Source: Abyssicoccus albus
GTDB taxonomy: Bacteria > Bacillota > Bacilli > Staphylococcales > Abyssicoccaceae
DNA length: 64,000 nucleotides
Assembly (NCBI RefSeq): GCF_003815035.1
Contig: NZ_RKRK01000002.1
Coordinates: 830,065-894,064, forward strand
Direction of reading: 5' to 3'
Notes under the pieces: model-generated
Told to the model about the DNA's origin: nothing
Database searches by the model: none
Seen by the model: only the letters and a program-made list of their open reading frames with translations
Made by a program: the position numbers and the translations under genes
Shown here: piece after piece, positions 41,160-51,311 of the stretch
How the letters are laid out: every line of letters begins with the position of its first letter
Position numbering within the stretch: position 1 is the stretch's first letter

Positions 41160-41903
41160 TTATATTCTACCTTTTCTCGCCCTGATCGTAATAAAAGGAG
41201 GTTTCTGATTAACTTTTAATCTTGTTTCCTCATCCCACATTTCCATAGATAGTTCTGTATTCCCGTGATCAACAACTTTCTCTATTACAAATCCATTTTC
41301 AATTAAAGTATTAATCATTGTTCCGATTGTTCGATGATATCGGATCACACTCTCACCTAACCATTCCGTTTCACGAGCCGATTCTTCAAAATAATGATCC
41401 ATTTTGTAATGTTGATATGGTGATTGGTCATGAATCCAAGGATTTTTTGACTTCGTAGCCGTTTGGATAGGATGTTCTGTTGAGAATAACAATATTCCAT
41501 CTTCAACAAGTAACTCATTTAGCTTTTTTATCAGTTCAACATAATCTTCAACATAATGAAACGCCAAACTCGATACAATACATTTAAAAGGTTCATTCGT
41601 TTGGTACGTTAAGATATCACCCACTTCAAATGTAACCCTATCATCATCCACATGTTGTTTAGCATATTCTATCATATTATTAGATATATCAATCCCTGTA
41701 ATAGTTTTAGGATTTTTTGATAATAGGTATTGAATAAATTTCCCCATACCACACCCTGCATCTAACACAGATTTATTATTAATATCAGGTAACAACTCCT
41801 GCATTATAGGCATTTCTAATATCTCATTATAACTTAACTCGTTATTTCTTAATGCTGTATACTTTGAATAAAATGCTTCATTATCGTATATATTCTGTAC
41901 CAT
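41160..41903 (-). CDS. Class I SAM-dependent methyltransferase
   Basis: This 247-residue small-molecule methyltransferase has the SAM-binding glycine motif VLDAGCGMGKFIQYL. Further motifs are ITGIDISNNMIEYAKQHV and IVSSLAFHYVEDYVELIKKL. The C-terminal part has the typical Methyltransf_11-family layout (GILLFSTEHPIQTATKS). The substrate is unknown. The ATG at 41903 is spaced 9 bases from AAAGGA. The ATG at 41912 touches it. It probably forms a two-gene unit with the HAD phosphatase downstream. Confidence 0.87.
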   Translation of the reverse strand: MVQNIYDNEAFYSKYTALRNNELSYNEILEMPIMQELLPDINNKSVLDAGCGMGKFIQYLLSKNPKTITGIDISNNMIEYAKQHVDDDRVTFEVGDILTYQTNEPFKCIVSSLAFHYVEDYVELIKKLNELLVEDGILLFSTEHPIQTATKSKNPWIHDQSPYQHYKMDHYFEESARETEWLGESVIRYHRTIGTMINTLIENGFVIEKVVDHGNTELSMEMWDEETRLKVNQKPPFITIRARKGRI

Positions 41904-42137
41904 GAACAACATTCCTTTCTAATTGATATAACTTATTTTATCGAAATATAAAATTAAAAGTAGACTTATATTTTGAAAATATGTATGATGTATTATAGTA
42001 GTGTCAAAAATATTAATGTGCTCTTATATATAATCAACCTCAATCTGTTATTATAGAGATTGAGGTTTTCTATTAATTAATTTCAAGCTTTAAATAATAT
42101 TTAAATTTTATCTTACTAATTCGACTAATACTCATTT

Positions 42138-42171
42138 CGTATTCAGATTATTCCTCATTTACTCTGATTAC
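42138..42171. repeat. Solitary degenerate copy of the array repeat
   Basis: CGTATTCAGATTATTCCTCA and then TTTACTCTGATTAC match the hairpin part of the 61-bp arrays, with decay in the left arm and loop. The orientation is the same as in both arrays. It lies beside a terminator, as the arrays do. Confidence 0.65.
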
Positions 42172-42182
42172 AAAACAAAAAA

Positions 42183-42213
42183 CTACAAAAACCATCCCTG
42201 GTTTCTGTAGTCT
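42183..42213 (-). terminator. Terminator of folC
   Basis: On the minus strand ACTACAGAAACCA pairs with TGGTTTTTGTAGT, with one mismatch and a short loop, followed by TTTTTGTTTTG. It lies 18 bases after the folC stop. Confidence 0.75.
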
Positions 42214-42230
42214 TCAAATAAACACTCTAC

Positions 42231-43490
42231 TTACTTCATCCCTTCCTTCACCTGGCTCACAAAATACAAACTGCCTGTCACCAATAGAAGGTCTCCTTCA
42301 AAGTGTTCTATAAATTCTTGATAGTCTTTCACAATTCCCTTATAATCATGGTCAACTTCTTCATACAACGAATCCGCTGGTAATGCCTTTGGATAGTCAA
42401 ACGTTGTGACAAAGAATTCTTTCGCAATGGGCTCAAGTTGCTCAATCATCGTTCGTATCGGTTTACCGTCAATGGCGCTGAACAAGATGGTAATCTCTCG
42501 ATCTGGGTAGTACATCTCCATCGTATCAATTAATGCTTGAATCGATTCTGTATTATGTGCACCGTCTACGATCGTTAACGGCTCTTCACGAATCGTCTCA
42601 ATTCGCCCTTGCCATTTCGCCTCTTCAATCCCATCAATCATTTTGTTGAAATCAATCGTCGCGACTCCGCGTTTGTGCAATTCAACTAAACTTGCGATGG
42701 CGAGTGATGCGTTATTGTGTTGATGCGTTCCTTTCATCTCAAGCTCGATGTCATTGAATTCATATTCATTCCATCTAAAGTTAAATTCTTTCTCATTGTG
42801 CACGACGACGAAATCACGATTCAACTTAATCCCTTTCGTATGATTTTTCTCAACGACATTATTCATATAACCTTCAAGCTCTAAATCATCAACGTGATAG
42901 ACAAATGGGACACCGAGTTTGACGACGGCTCCTTTATCTTTCGCAATATCAAGCATTGTCTCGCCGAGAATATTCGTATGATCTAAACTAATACTCGTCA
43001 AAATACTGAGGATTGGTTTGAATACATTCGTAGAATCATTCAATGCACCGAGTCCTGCTTCAACAACGACGAAATCGACTGTGCGGACGGCTCCGAAGTA
43101 ATAGAACATCATCATCGTGATGACTTCAAACTCAGTTGGTGCGCCGAGTGTCGTTTGAGTTTCTAATTGTTCAACGACTTCACGAACTTTTGTCGCGATG
43201 AATGCGATGTCATCATCGCTAATCGGTTCACCATTGATACTGATTCGTTCATTGAACGTATCGATGTGTGGACTCGTGAACGTTCCGACTTCATACCCGT
43301 TATGGACGAGTGCTAATCGCAAAAATGTGACCGTTGAACCTTTTCCATTCGTCCCTACAACGTGTATTCCTTTAATATTATCTTGTGGATTGTCCATCGC
43401 ATCGAGCATCCACTGCATTCGTTTAATGCCTGGTTTGATGCCGTGTTTCTCACGTTCTAAAATCCAATATAGACTATCTAAGTAATTCAT
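42231..43490 (-). CDS. folC: Bifunctional folylpolyglutamate/dihydrofolate synthase
   Basis: This 419-residue Mur-ligase-like enzyme adds glutamates to folates. The ATP-binding P-loop is VVGTNGKGSTVTFLRL near residue 45. The folate loop region is TFTSPHIDTFNERISINGEP, and the central domain has SLDHTNILGETMLDIAKDKG and KGTHQHNNASLAIASL. The C-terminal domain has VDGAHNTESIQALI. The start has AGGAG 8 bases upstream. It follows valS by 14 bases, the conserved valS-folC pair of Firmicutes, and so shares the valS T-box transcript. Confidence 0.95.
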   Translation of the reverse strand: MNYLDSLYWILEREKHGIKPGIKRMQWMLDAMDNPQDNIKGIHVVGTNGKGSTVTFLRLALVHNGYEVGTFTSPHIDTFNERISINGEPISDDDIAFIATKVREVVEQLETQTTLGAPTEFEVITMMMFYYFGAVRTVDFVVVEAGLGALNDSTNVFKPILSILTSISLDHTNILGETMLDIAKDKGAVVKLGVPFVYHVDDLELEGYMNNVVEKNHTKGIKLNRDFVVVHNEKEFNFRWNEYEFNDIELEMKGTHQHNNASLAIASLVELHKRGVATIDFNKMIDGIEEAKWQGRIETIREEPLTIVDGAHNTESIQALIDTMEMYYPDREITILFSAIDGKPIRTMIEQLEPIAKEFFVTTFDYPKALPADSLYEEVDHDYKGIVKDYQEFIEHFEGDLLLVTGSLYFVSQVKEGMK

Positions 43491-43504
43491 AAGCGCTTCT
43501 CCTG

Positions 43505-46144
43505 TTATGATCGATTGTTCAATGCTTCAATTCTTTGTTGAACGGCATCGTATTTTGCTTGATAATCTTGCTGTTTATTACGTTCTACTTCGATAATGTG
43601 TGCTGGTGCTTTAGATGTGAATTTTTCATTATTTAATTTTTGATTCACACGGTCTAACTCTTTTTGATATTTATCTAACTCTTTAGACAATCTTGCGATT
43701 TCTTCTTCAATATTGATTAACCCTTCTAGTGGTAGATGTACTTCTTTATCTGTTAACACCTGACTCATTACTTCATCGGGTAATTCTACGTTTGAATCGA
43801 TCGTAAGCGTCGACGGGTTACAAAATCTTTTAATGTAATGTTCGTTATTTTGCAACAACACTTTTAATTCATCTGATTTCGTCTGAATGATCATTGGCAC
43901 TTCTTTAGACATTGGTGTATTCACTTCACTACGGATTTGACGAACCGCTACAATGACTTCAACTAAATGTTGCATCGCTTGTTTGCTTGTTTCATTATTT
44001 AACGTTTCATCAACAGTTGGCCAGCTTGCTAACACAATACTCTCTCCATCGTGAGGAATCTGCTGCCAAATACGTTCAGTCACAAATGGCATGAATGGGT
44101 GTAACATGCGTAAAATGTTGTCTAACGTATACGTCAGTACACTTCTTGTCATTTGCTTCGCACCTTCATCTTCACCATTCATCGTAATTTTACTCATTTC
44201 AATGTACCAATCACAGAAATCATCCCAGATGAAGTTATATAGTACGCGTCCAACTTCACCGAACTCATATTTATCAGATAATCTTGTTACATCTGCAATC
44301 GTTTCATTAAGACGTGTCAAAATCCACTCATCGGCTACAGTTTTCTCTTTCGATAAATCCACATCATCGATTGTAAATTCATCACCAATGTTCATGATGC
44401 TAAATCTAGATGCATTCCAAATTTTATTGATAAAGTTCCATACGGATTCAACTTTTTCTTCGCTATAACGTAAGTCTTGACCTGGTGTTGATCCCGTTGC
44501 TAAGAAGTAACGCAAACTATCTGCTCCATATTTATCAATCACATCCATTGGATCGACGCCGTTACCGAGAGACTTACTCATTTTACGACCATCTTCAGCA
44601 CGCACTAATCCGTGTAATAATACGTCATCGAATGGCTTCTCTTCTGTAAATTGAAGAGATTGGAAAATCATTCGACTCACCCAGAAGAAAATAATGTCAT
44701 ACCCAGTCACAAGTGTATTCGTCGGGAAATAACGCTCGTAATCAGCTGACGACTCGTCTGGCCATCCCATCGTAGAAAACGGCCATAAGGCACTTGAGAA
44801 CCATGTATCTAATACGTCTTCATCTTGTGTATAATTGTCGATATCTTCAGGTGGTTCCATACCTACATATACTTCACCTGTGTCGTTATGGTACCACGCT
44901 GGAATTCTATGCCCCCACCATAATTGTCGTGAGATACACCAATCACGAATGTCCGTCATCCATCGTGTAAATGTATCGTTAAACCGACCTGGATAAAATT
45001 GAATCGCATCGTCCGTTTGTTGGAATTCTAATGATTGTTTTGCAAGTGGCTCCATATTAACGAACCATTGCGTTGATAAATAAGGCTCTACAACCGCGCC
45101 GCTTCGCTCAGAATGACCTACTGAATGTTCATGACGTTCAATCTTAATGACGAAGTTTTCTTTCTTCAAATCTTCAACGAGTTGTTTACGACAATCGAAT
45201 CGATCCATCCCTTCATATTGACCAGCGTTTTCATTCATCGTACCGTCTTCATTCATGACTAAAATACGTTCTAAATCATGGCGATTCCCGATTTCAAAGT
45301 CATTTGGATCGTGTGCTGGAGTAACCTTCATTGCACCTGTTCCAGTTTCTATGTCGACATACTCATCTGCTAAGATTGGCAGTTCACGACCAACCAGTGG
45401 AAGTGTAACGGTTTTACCAATCATATATTGGTAACGCTCGTCTTTCGGATGAACGACAACTGCAGTATCTCCAAGCATCGTCTCAGGTCTCGTCGTAGCG
45501 ATTTCTAAATATCCAGAACCGTCAGTGAGTGGATATTTGAAATGATAGAATGCACCTTCAATATCTTTATGAATGACTTCAATATCACTTAATGCTGTAC
45601 GTGTTGCAGGGTCCCAGTTAATAATATATTCACCACGATAAATTAATCCTTCTTCATACATCTTGACGAACACTTTTCGCACCGCTTCACTTAGCCCTTC
45701 ATCTAACGTGAATCGCTCTCTTGAATAATCTAATCCAAGACCAAGCTTACGCCATTGACTACGGATGAAACCTGCATATTCCTCTTTCCATGCCCATGTC
45801 TGTTCTAAAAACTTCTCACGACCTAAGTCATAACGGCTAATCCCTTGTTCACGAAGTTTCGCTTCAACTTTAGCTTGTGTTGCAATCCCAGCATGATCTG
45901 TACCAGGTAAATACAATACATCATAGCCTTGCATTCGCTTCATACGGATAATCATATCTTGTAACGTCGTATCCCATGCATGACCTAAATGTAATTTCCC
46001 CGTCACATTCGGTGGAGGTATTACGATACTATACGGTGTTTTAGATTGATCTTTACCCGCTTTGAAGTAATCTTTCTCTACCCATTCATCATAAAGCCCG
46101 TGTTCTACTGCTTGAGGATCATATTTCGTTGCCATTTCTTTCAT
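43505..46144 (-). CDS. valS: Valyl-tRNA synthetase
   Basis: This 879-residue class Ia synthetase has the HIGH motif [17 protein letters not shown] (HLGH at residues 52-55). The CP1 editing domain covers about 190-340 ([18 protein letters not shown]). The KMSKS motif is [21 protein letters not shown]-terminal coiled-coil arm ends it ([19 protein letters not shown]). Two in-frame ATGs, codons 1 and 4, are possible. GGAG lies 10 bases before the first. Expression is controlled by a T-box leader. Confidence 0.97.
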   Translation of the reverse strand: MKEMATKYDPQAVEHGLYDEWVEKDYFKAGKDQSKTPYSIVIPPPNVTGKLHLGHAWDTTLQDMIIRMKRMQGYDVLYLPGTDHAGIATQAKVEAKLREQGISRYDLGREKFLEQTWAWKEEYAGFIRSQWRKLGLGLDYSRERFTLDEGLSEAVRKVFVKMYEEGLIYRGEYIINWDPATRTALSDIEVIHKDIEGAFYHFKYPLTDGSGYLEIATTRPETMLGDTAVVVHPKDERYQYMIGKTVTLPLVGRELPILADEYVDIETGTGAMKVTPAHDPNDFEIGNRHDLERILVMNEDGTMNENAGQYEGMDRFDCRKQLVEDLKKENFVIKIERHEHSVGHSERSGAVVEPYLSTQWFVNMEPLAKQSLEFQQTDDAIQFYPGRFNDTFTRWMTDIRDWCISRQLWWGHRIPAWYHNDTGEVYVGMEPPEDIDNYTQDEDVLDTWFSSALWPFSTMGWPDESSADYERYFPTNTLVTGYDIIFFWVSRMIFQSLQFTEEKPFDDVLLHGLVRAEDGRKMSKSLGNGVDPMDVIDKYGADSLRYFLATGSTPGQDLRYSEEKVESVWNFINKIWNASRFSIMNIGDEFTIDDVDLSKEKTVADEWILTRLNETIADVTRLSDKYEFGEVGRVLYNFIWDDFCDWYIEMSKITMNGEDEGAKQMTRSVLTYTLDNILRMLHPFMPFVTERIWQQIPHDGESIVLASWPTVDETLNNETSKQAMQHLVEVIVAVRQIRSEVNTPMSKEVPMIIQTKSDELKVLLQNNEHYIKRFCNPSTLTIDSNVELPDEVMSQVLTDKEVHLPLEGLINIEEEIARLSKELDKYQKELDRVNQKLNNEKFTSKAPAHIIEVERNKQQDYQAKYDAVQQRIEALNNRS

Positions 46145-46173
46145 TATCCATCAACTCCAATTAATTTTTTTCG

Positions 46174-46430
46174 AAAAAAATAACGCCCTATTAAAAAATA
46201 GGACGTTTTGCACGTGGTACCACCTAAAGTTATACTCATCATTAGATTAACGCTCTAGTCACGGATAATACTACACAAGTTTCCCCTTCATATTATCATT
46301 CTTCCGGGCTACCTTCTTTTAACTTCATCACTTCTTCACACCAACCAGAAGCTCTCTTTAGACTCCGTTAAAATACTCTTCCCCATATATTAGATTAATT
46401 TTATTTTATATGATATGAAAATAATGTCAA
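46174..46430 (-). promoter_or_regulatory. T-box riboswitch leader of valS-folC
   Basis: The minus-strand leader has T-box core AGGTGGTACCACGTG (46225-46211). A terminator stem follows, AACGTCCTA with TAGGGCGTT (46207-46199 and 46190-46182), and seven U. The promoter is TTGACA (46430-46425), a 16-base spacer and TAAAAT (46408-46403), starting just after the preceding gene's stop. Valyl-tRNA sensing follows from the downstream gene. I did not assign the specifier codon. Confidence 0.88.
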
Positions 46431-46433
46431 GTA

Positions 46434-47498
46434 TTACGTCAGTCGCTTTTTTAAGCCTAAACTGACTAACGGTGTAATAATGAGTAGAATAAAAAATATT
46501 CTAAAGATATGGTAGCTTGATACCATCGAAATATCAGCACCTGTTTCAATCGCAACGATGACAATTTGAGCCATTCCACCTGGCGCCGCACTTAAAAATA
46601 AATCATTCAAGGAATGTGTGGAATATAGTGAGTAAATCGCAACAAAAACAAATGTTAACGCAACTAATACAGTACTTTGGATGACAATGGCAATAATCAT
46701 CCGAATGTTTAGTCCTTTGATTAACGTTGCAATTTGATAACCGATGCGTATGCCGAATAAAATCTGAGCGACATTAATAAATTGCACTGGCAGTGTAAAT
46801 GGATGATTCGTTATGACATTCCATAATAACACCGTGAAAACAGGGCCGAGTAAGTCACTCGCAGGAAAATGAATTCGCTTTAATATCCATGTAACAATCG
46901 TTACACAGACGATAATCATGATGATTTCAACAACGGGTAATTCGAAAATCGATGGACTCGTTAACATCCCTTGTTGTTCAGGGTATGATTGTTGCTTAGG
47001 CGCTATAAATGTTGAAATAATTGGGACTAAAAGGATAACCATCACAATCCTAGTCGTTTGAGCGAGGGTCACAAGGAGTAAATCTGCACGTTCATCTTCT
47101 TCAGCCATCACAATCATTTGACTCAAAGCACCCGGTACTGTCGATAAAATTGCAGTTTCTAACGTACAATGCGTAAGCTTTTTGAATAAGACTGCAAGGC
47201 TCATCGCAATCACCATCACCGCAATCGTAATGATGAGAATCCCTAACCATTCATCAGACAACCCGACAATAACAGACAACGTAAAACTCGTCCCAATTTG
47301 AATGCCAAGAATGTATAAAGCAACATTGCTAATACGATTAGGCAAATCCACCGTCCAATGTAATACGCTGATGAAAAATACCGTTAATAATATTGGCGTG
47401 AACATATACGGCAGAATCATCCCTACTTGATCAGCGATATAAGATAAAACAATTGAAATCATGAATAATATCGTTAACGTAACCCATTTATTTTGCAT
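46434..47498 (-). CDS. AbrB-family membrane protein (COG3180-like)
   Basis: This 354-residue hydrophobic protein has about ten membrane helices and duplicated halves. The family repeat signatures are STVPGALSQMIVMAEEDERA and SAAPGGMAQIVIVAIETGAD at matching positions in each half. Members are annotated as AbrB-like or putative ammonia monooxygenase, names that do not reflect known activity. A transporter role is the more plausible inference. The start at 47498 (MQNKWVTL) has AAGGG 7 bases away. The frame opens 15 codons earlier without a ribosome-binding site. It is single, with repeated hairpins upstream and the valS promoter downstream. Confidence 0.82.
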   Translation of the reverse strand: MQNKWVTLTILFMISIVLSYIADQVGMILPYMFTPILLTVFFISVLHWTVDLPNRISNVALYILGIQIGTSFTLSVIVGLSDEWLGILIITIAVMVIAMSLAVLFKKLTHCTLETAILSTVPGALSQMIVMAEEDERADLLLVTLAQTTRIVMVILLVPIISTFIAPKQQSYPEQQGMLTSPSIFELPVVEIIMIIVCVTIVTWILKRIHFPASDLLGPVFTVLLWNVITNHPFTLPVQFINVAQILFGIRIGYQIATLIKGLNIRMIIAIVIQSTVLVALTFVFVAIYSLYSTHSLNDLFLSAAPGGMAQIVIVAIETGADISMVSSYHIFRIFFILLIITPLVSLGLKKRLT

Positions 47499-47556
47499 TT
47501 CAATACCCTTCTTTACTCTGTTGGTTACTATATTGTAATACAAAACAAGAAATTAA

Positions 47557-47756
47557 TTAATCATCAGGTTTTCACTCGTTCTTCTGAAACCTGATGATTA
47601 ATCGTTGTTTTATCGTCAGGTTTTCACTCTTCTTTCTAAAACCTGATGATTAATTACTTATAGTTATGGACAGGTTTCACCTAATCACTTCAAAACCTGT
47701 CCATTATTCGCTATTTTATGGACAGGTTTCTCCCAATCACTTCAAAACCTGTCCAT
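47557..47756. repeat. Four consecutive stem-loops of two related types
   Basis: Two hairpins have stems built on AATCATCAGGTTT/AAACCTGATGATT (47558-47600 and 47612-47650). Two have ATGGACAGGTTT/AAACCTGTCCAT (47666-47704 and 47718-47756). All share the core CAGGTTT...AAACCTG, with loops of 13-15 bases beginning CWC. Some are probably terminators of the carboxypeptidase gene. Four in a row is unusual, and none has a strong U-tract. Confidence 0.8.
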
Positions 47757-47759
47757 TAA

Positions 47760-48788
47760 CTATTCCACAGCACTTTCCAACACTGAAAATTTATTCTCTT
47801 TCATATTAATTTCAGCTTGAACGCCGTATGGTATGATACACTTCGGTTCATTATGACCAAATGATGCATTATACAAAACGGGCAAATCTTTTAAATTCCA
47901 TTCGGCAAGGACTTCCTGGAAAACTTCTTTAATTTCATCATAGTACACTCCGTCTTGTGGTCTCCCAACAATGATTCCATTCACCTGATCAAATATACCC
48001 ATCACTGCAAATGCCCTTAAGTAATCTTCTCATAGTTCAGGTGGTAAATGAACTTCTGATGTTTCTAAAAATAAAATACTACCTTCAAATTGATCTAATG
48101 AAGGAAACATATAAGTTCCTCTTAAATTACTTAAAACTTCTAAACAACCTCCAATTAAATGTCCTGTTACGATACCTTCTCCTTGTATCCGTTCATATCC
48201 AATATTATCAATCAATGGTCTTTCAATTGACTGATTTTCTTCATCCCAACGTAACCCAAATTTACGAATCTTATCTGAAGTTTGAATTCCACCGATGACA
48301 GAAGTGTCAAACAATGTGGAATGTATGCTATTGACTGTGTATTCATCCATTTGAATGTTTTCAGCAAAGTCAGTCAATAACGCTGTTCCATAAAATGATG
48401 TGATTCCTAATTGATACAAATAAAGATGCAACGTCGTAATATCTGAATAACCTAAAAATATTTTTGGATTATTACGAATGACCTCTTCATCTAGATATGG
48501 AATAATTCGAATGCAGTCATTTCCACCTAACGTACAAATGATCGCTTTTATTTCAGGATCTTTAAAAGCATTGTTCAAGTCATCTGCCCTAGCTCCGGGA
48601 TTGTGATGATTGAACGCTATACCTTTTAACGCATTTGGCATCACTTTAACATTCAATCCAAACACTTCTCGTAACCGCTCAATACCTTGCTCTGTTCGCC
48701 ACATTATTTCATCTTCACCTGCTAATCCACTAGACGGTGAAACAATTGCAACGGTATCTCCTTTGTTCAGCTTACTCGGTTTTATCAT
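47760..48788 (-). pseudogene. S66 LD-carboxypeptidase (LdcA/MccF-like) broken by an in-frame TGA
   Basis: The reading frame is continuous from MIKPSKLNKGDTVAIVSP (48788, AAGGA upstream) to the stop at 47760, except for one TGA codon at 48032-48030. Before it lie the nucleophile serine in FLGYSDITTLHLYLYQ and the glutamate region ILFLETSEVHLPPEL. After it, in the same frame, come EDYLRAFAVMGIFDQVNG and the histidine region NASFGHNEPKC. Without read-through the product lacks the catalytic His. The full length would be about 342 residues, normal for the family. This is a recent nonsense mutation, a sequencing error or a read-through case. Confidence 0.85.
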
Positions 48789-48909
48789 GATACCCACATC
48801 CTTTTCGACTATATTACCACAAATGTTCACACAATTTACATAACTTCAGTGTTTATACCAATATGTAATGGGAATATATATACTAACATAATGAAAAGGA
48901 GATGTTCAT

Positions 48910-49392
48910 ATGGCTAAGAAAAAAACGAATGAATCAAAGCATGAATTTAGCAACACGAAAGAAGCGTTAAACCATCAAGTGGCTAACTTTACTGTATTAT
49001 GGACAAAGCTTCACAACTATCATTGGTACGTCAAAGGGTCAAACTTTTTCTCATTGCATACTAAATTTGAAGAGTTATACAACTCATCAAGTGAGTACGT
49101 AGATGAACTTGCTGAGCGTTTATTAGCAATTGGTGGTGAGCCAGTAGCAACGATGAAAGAGTCATTGAAAGAATCATGCATTAAAGAAGGAAAATATAAC
49201 CTTTCAGCAGAAGAAATGGTGAAAGATTTAACGAAAGATTTTGAAAAGCTTTCTAAAGAACTAATCAAGAGTAAAACATTAGCAGAAGAAGCAAATGATG
49301 ATCGTACTGCTGATTTATTTATCGGAATCAATACTGAAATTGAAAAAAACAATTGGATGTTGAAATCATTCTTAGGTAATGATGTAGAATAA
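48910..49392 (+). CDS. dps: Dps-family ferritin-like DNA-binding protein
   Basis: This 160-residue four-helix bundle forms dodecamers that oxidise and store iron and protect DNA. The intersubunit ferroxidase ligands H38, H50, E54, D65 and E69 occur with the same spacing as in Listeria Dps. The segments are HNYHWYVKGSNFFSLHTKFE and YVDELAERLLAIGG. The Lys-rich N-terminus (MAKKKTNESKHE) may bind DNA. The ATG has AAAGGAG. I could not find a clear PerR box, which controls the S. aureus homologue mrgA. A strong terminator follows. Confidence 0.92.
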   Translation: MAKKKTNESKHEFSNTKEALNHQVANFTVLWTKLHNYHWYVKGSNFFSLHTKFEELYNSSSEYVDELAERLLAIGGEPVATMKESLKESCIKEGKYNLSAEEMVKDLTKDFEKLSKELIKSKTLAEEANDDRTADLFIGINTEIEKNNWMLKSFLGNDVE

Positions 49393-49397
49393 ATGAT

Positions 49398-49425
49398 AAA
49401 AAGAGGACTTCGGTCCTCTTTTTTT
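49398..49425. terminator. Bidirectional terminator between dps and the aldehyde dehydrogenase gene
   Basis: AAGAGGAC (49401-49408) pairs with GTCCTCTT (49413-49420) around a UUCG tetraloop, with A and U runs on both flanks. It overlaps the stop region of the convergent gene. Confidence 0.88.
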
Positions 49426-50803
49426 ATATGAAATTCTTCAATATTTTCTGTTGAACAAATTTATACGGTGGATACATCATCTTCAACATTGTATTCTGCT
49501 TCAATTCAACGATAGACTTTTGATGTGAGAACGTATCAAAAGAATATTTTCCATGATAATTACCCATACCAGATGAACCAATCCCTCCAAATGGCAATTC
49601 AATATTTGATAGGTGCAGAAGAGTGCCATTATGCATACCACCACCGAATTGAATTGTATGGAATAGCTCATCTTTCAATGCAACATCTTCAGTAAATACA
49701 TATAGCGCAAGGGGTGGGTCCATCGATTGAATTGAATTGACCACTTCACCGACCTCATCATACACCATGACGGGCAAAATTGGCCCAAATAATTCTTCGC
49801 TCATCAACAGATCATTTTCCTCGATGCGGACCATCGTTGGTGAAATAAACCGTTCATTTATACTAATCTCTCCGCCATGAATGATCTCTCCATCACTTCC
49901 TTTTAATAGAGCAGCCAATCGATTCGTATGGTCAACATTCACTAGTCTTCCATAGTCTAGACTTTGCTGAGGCTCTTTAGTATAAAATTGTTCCAACGTC
50001 TGTTTCATCTCATCGACAAATTGCTGATAAACCGTTCGTTCGACATAGCAATGGTTCGGTGCTACACACGTTTGACCCGCATTCGTAAATTTACCATATG
50101 CGATTTGTCGACATGCGTGTCGAATGTCGGTATTGCTTGTTACAATCGCAGGGCTTTGACCGCCGAGTTCTAATGTCACAGGTGTTAAATGTTGAGAGGC
50201 TTTATTCATCACAATTTTTGCAACACGTGTACTGCCTGTAAAGAAAATATAATCAAAGTGTTGTTCAAGTAACATTTGATTGACTTCCCTACCCCCTTCA
50301 ATCACCGTAATATAATCCTTTTCAAAAAATTCATCGATCATTTGCCAAATCACTGTAGACACAGTTGGTGTTAGTTCCGATGGTTTCAATATTGCAGTAT
50401 TACCAGCACACATTGCGCCAATCAACGGTTCTATAAGTAATTGAAATGGATAATTGAACGGCCCAATGATATAAACGACACCATAAGGTTCTCGTATTAT
50501 ATAACTTTCACTTCTAAATAAATGCACTGGTGATTTAACGCGTTCACGTTTCATCCACGATTTCAAATGTTTCTTCATATATCGAATTGAACTTAATGTA
50601 AAGCCGATTTCCGTAAGATATGCTTCAGTATTAGATTTCCCTAAATCAATCTTCAATGCTTCTAAAATCTTAGATTCATATTGTTTGATTGCTTGTTCTA
50701 AAGTTTCTAATTGCTGATAGCGATATTCATACGATTTCGTCTGTTGAGTTTTGAAAAAATGTTTTTGCTGTTTTAATAGCTCTTGTATCTCATATGAATT
50801 CAC
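49424..50803 (-). CDS. Aldehyde dehydrogenase (class 3-like)
   Basis: This 459-residue NAD(P)-dependent dehydrogenase is of the short ALDH3/YwdH type. Catalytic residues are E212 in TLELGGQSPAIV and C246 in FTNAGQTCVAPNHCYV. The cofactor region is IIGPFNYPFQLLIEPLIGAM and GSTRVAKIVM. A C-terminal hydrophobic tail (MLKMMYPPYKFVQQKILKNF) could associate with membrane, fitting fatty-aldehyde oxidation, though this is inference. The GTG start directly abuts the ylbF stop, so it is probably coupled. It ends in the bidirectional terminator shared with dps. Confidence 0.9.
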   Translation of the reverse strand: MNSYEIQELLKQQKHFFKTQQTKSYEYRYQQLETLEQAIKQYESKILEALKIDLGKSNTEAYLTEIGFTLSSIRYMKKHLKSWMKRERVKSPVHLFRSESYIIREPYGVVYIIGPFNYPFQLLIEPLIGAMCAGNTAILKPSELTPTVSTVIWQMIDEFFEKDYITVIEGGREVNQMLLEQHFDYIFFTGSTRVAKIVMNKASQHLTPVTLELGGQSPAIVTSNTDIRHACRQIAYGKFTNAGQTCVAPNHCYVERTVYQQFVDEMKQTLEQFYTKEPQQSLDYGRLVNVDHTNRLAALLKGSDGEIIHGGEISINERFISPTMVRIEENDLLMSEELFGPILPVMVYDEVGEVVNSIQSMDPPLALYVFTEDVALKDELFHTIQFGGGMHNGTLLHLSNIELPFGGIGSSGMGNYHGKYSFDTFSHQKSIVELKQNTMLKMMYPPYKFVQQKILKNFI

Positions 50804-51238
50804 TTAAGAACACCCACATTGTCCATCAGTATTACATGAATGTCCGCTTAGGCGACCTTCATAGAATGGATTATTCGTCTCAACCTCAATTGCATCGGTC
50901 ACAGAACGTGTTAATTCAACCATAGTCATATCTAATAGATTATAAAATTCGATTTCACTTTCTTTATACTCAACATATGCCGGGTGTTGAGTGAGCGTCT
51001 TTCGCATTTGCCTTGCTTCTTTCATGACTGTTTTATAGTCTGGATGATAATGTCCAAAACGCATCACTTCATTCACATGTTCCTTCATTTCGATAAAGTC
51101 CTCGTATAAAGTTTGATAAGATTCATCAAGCTTTAACGCATTTTTACTTTGTATATAGTGATTAAATTCATCAGTATGTATTAACATCATTGTTAAACGA
51201 TCGAGTTCATCGTATAATTTAAGTTCTGTTTGAATCAT
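50804..51238 (-). CDS. ylbF: YlbF/RicF-family regulator
   Basis: This 144-residue helical protein of the Com_YlbF family has a C-terminal cysteine cluster (HSCNTDGQCGCS) like B. subtilis YlbF (RicF). The central segment RFGHYHPDYKTVMKEARQM matches the YlbF signature. With RicA and RicT it forms a Fe-S-containing complex that directs RNase Y processing of mRNAs. The ATG at 51238 has AAAGGTGG at 8 bases. A GTG four codons earlier lies in that site. The aldehyde dehydrogenase gene follows without a gap. Confidence 0.88.
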   Translation of the reverse strand: MIQTELKLYDELDRLTMMLIHTDEFNHYIQSKNALKLDESYQTLYEDFIEMKEHVNEVMRFGHYHPDYKTVMKEARQMRKTLTQHPAYVEYKESEIEFYNLLDMTMVELTRSVTDAIEVETNNPFYEGRLSGHSCNTDGQCGCS

Positions 51239-51311
51239 AAAAAAATCCACCTTTAAAGATTTAACTTTGTTACCATATATAGTATCATGAAAACAACTTG
51301 GAGGTAAAAGT

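Larger units (their letters stand above)
41904..42230. other. Intergenic region between folC and the methyltransferase gene
   Basis: These roughly 330 bases contain no gene. From right to left they hold the folC terminator (42183-42213), a solitary degenerate copy of the 61-bp array repeat (42138-42171), and a perfect 11-bp hairpin at 42036-42067 (AACCTCAATCT with AGATTGAGGTT). On the plus strand that hairpin is followed by TTCTATT. The promoter of the methyltransferase gene should lie at 41910-42000. Confidence 0.55.

Noticed and set aside
34704..41903. Prophage or transposon carrying the restriction genes
   Set aside because: I see no integrase, transposase, terminal inverted repeats, att-like duplication or phage structural genes. 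The region looks like an accessory hotspot instead.
46434..47498. Transcription factor AbrB or ammonia monooxygenase
   Set aside because: These names attach to the family, but the protein is a ten-helix membrane protein with duplicated halves and no DNA-binding domain.
48840..48900. PerR box upstream of dps
   Set aside because: The AT-rich upstream region has no convincing match to TTATAATNATTATAA, so no operator was called.
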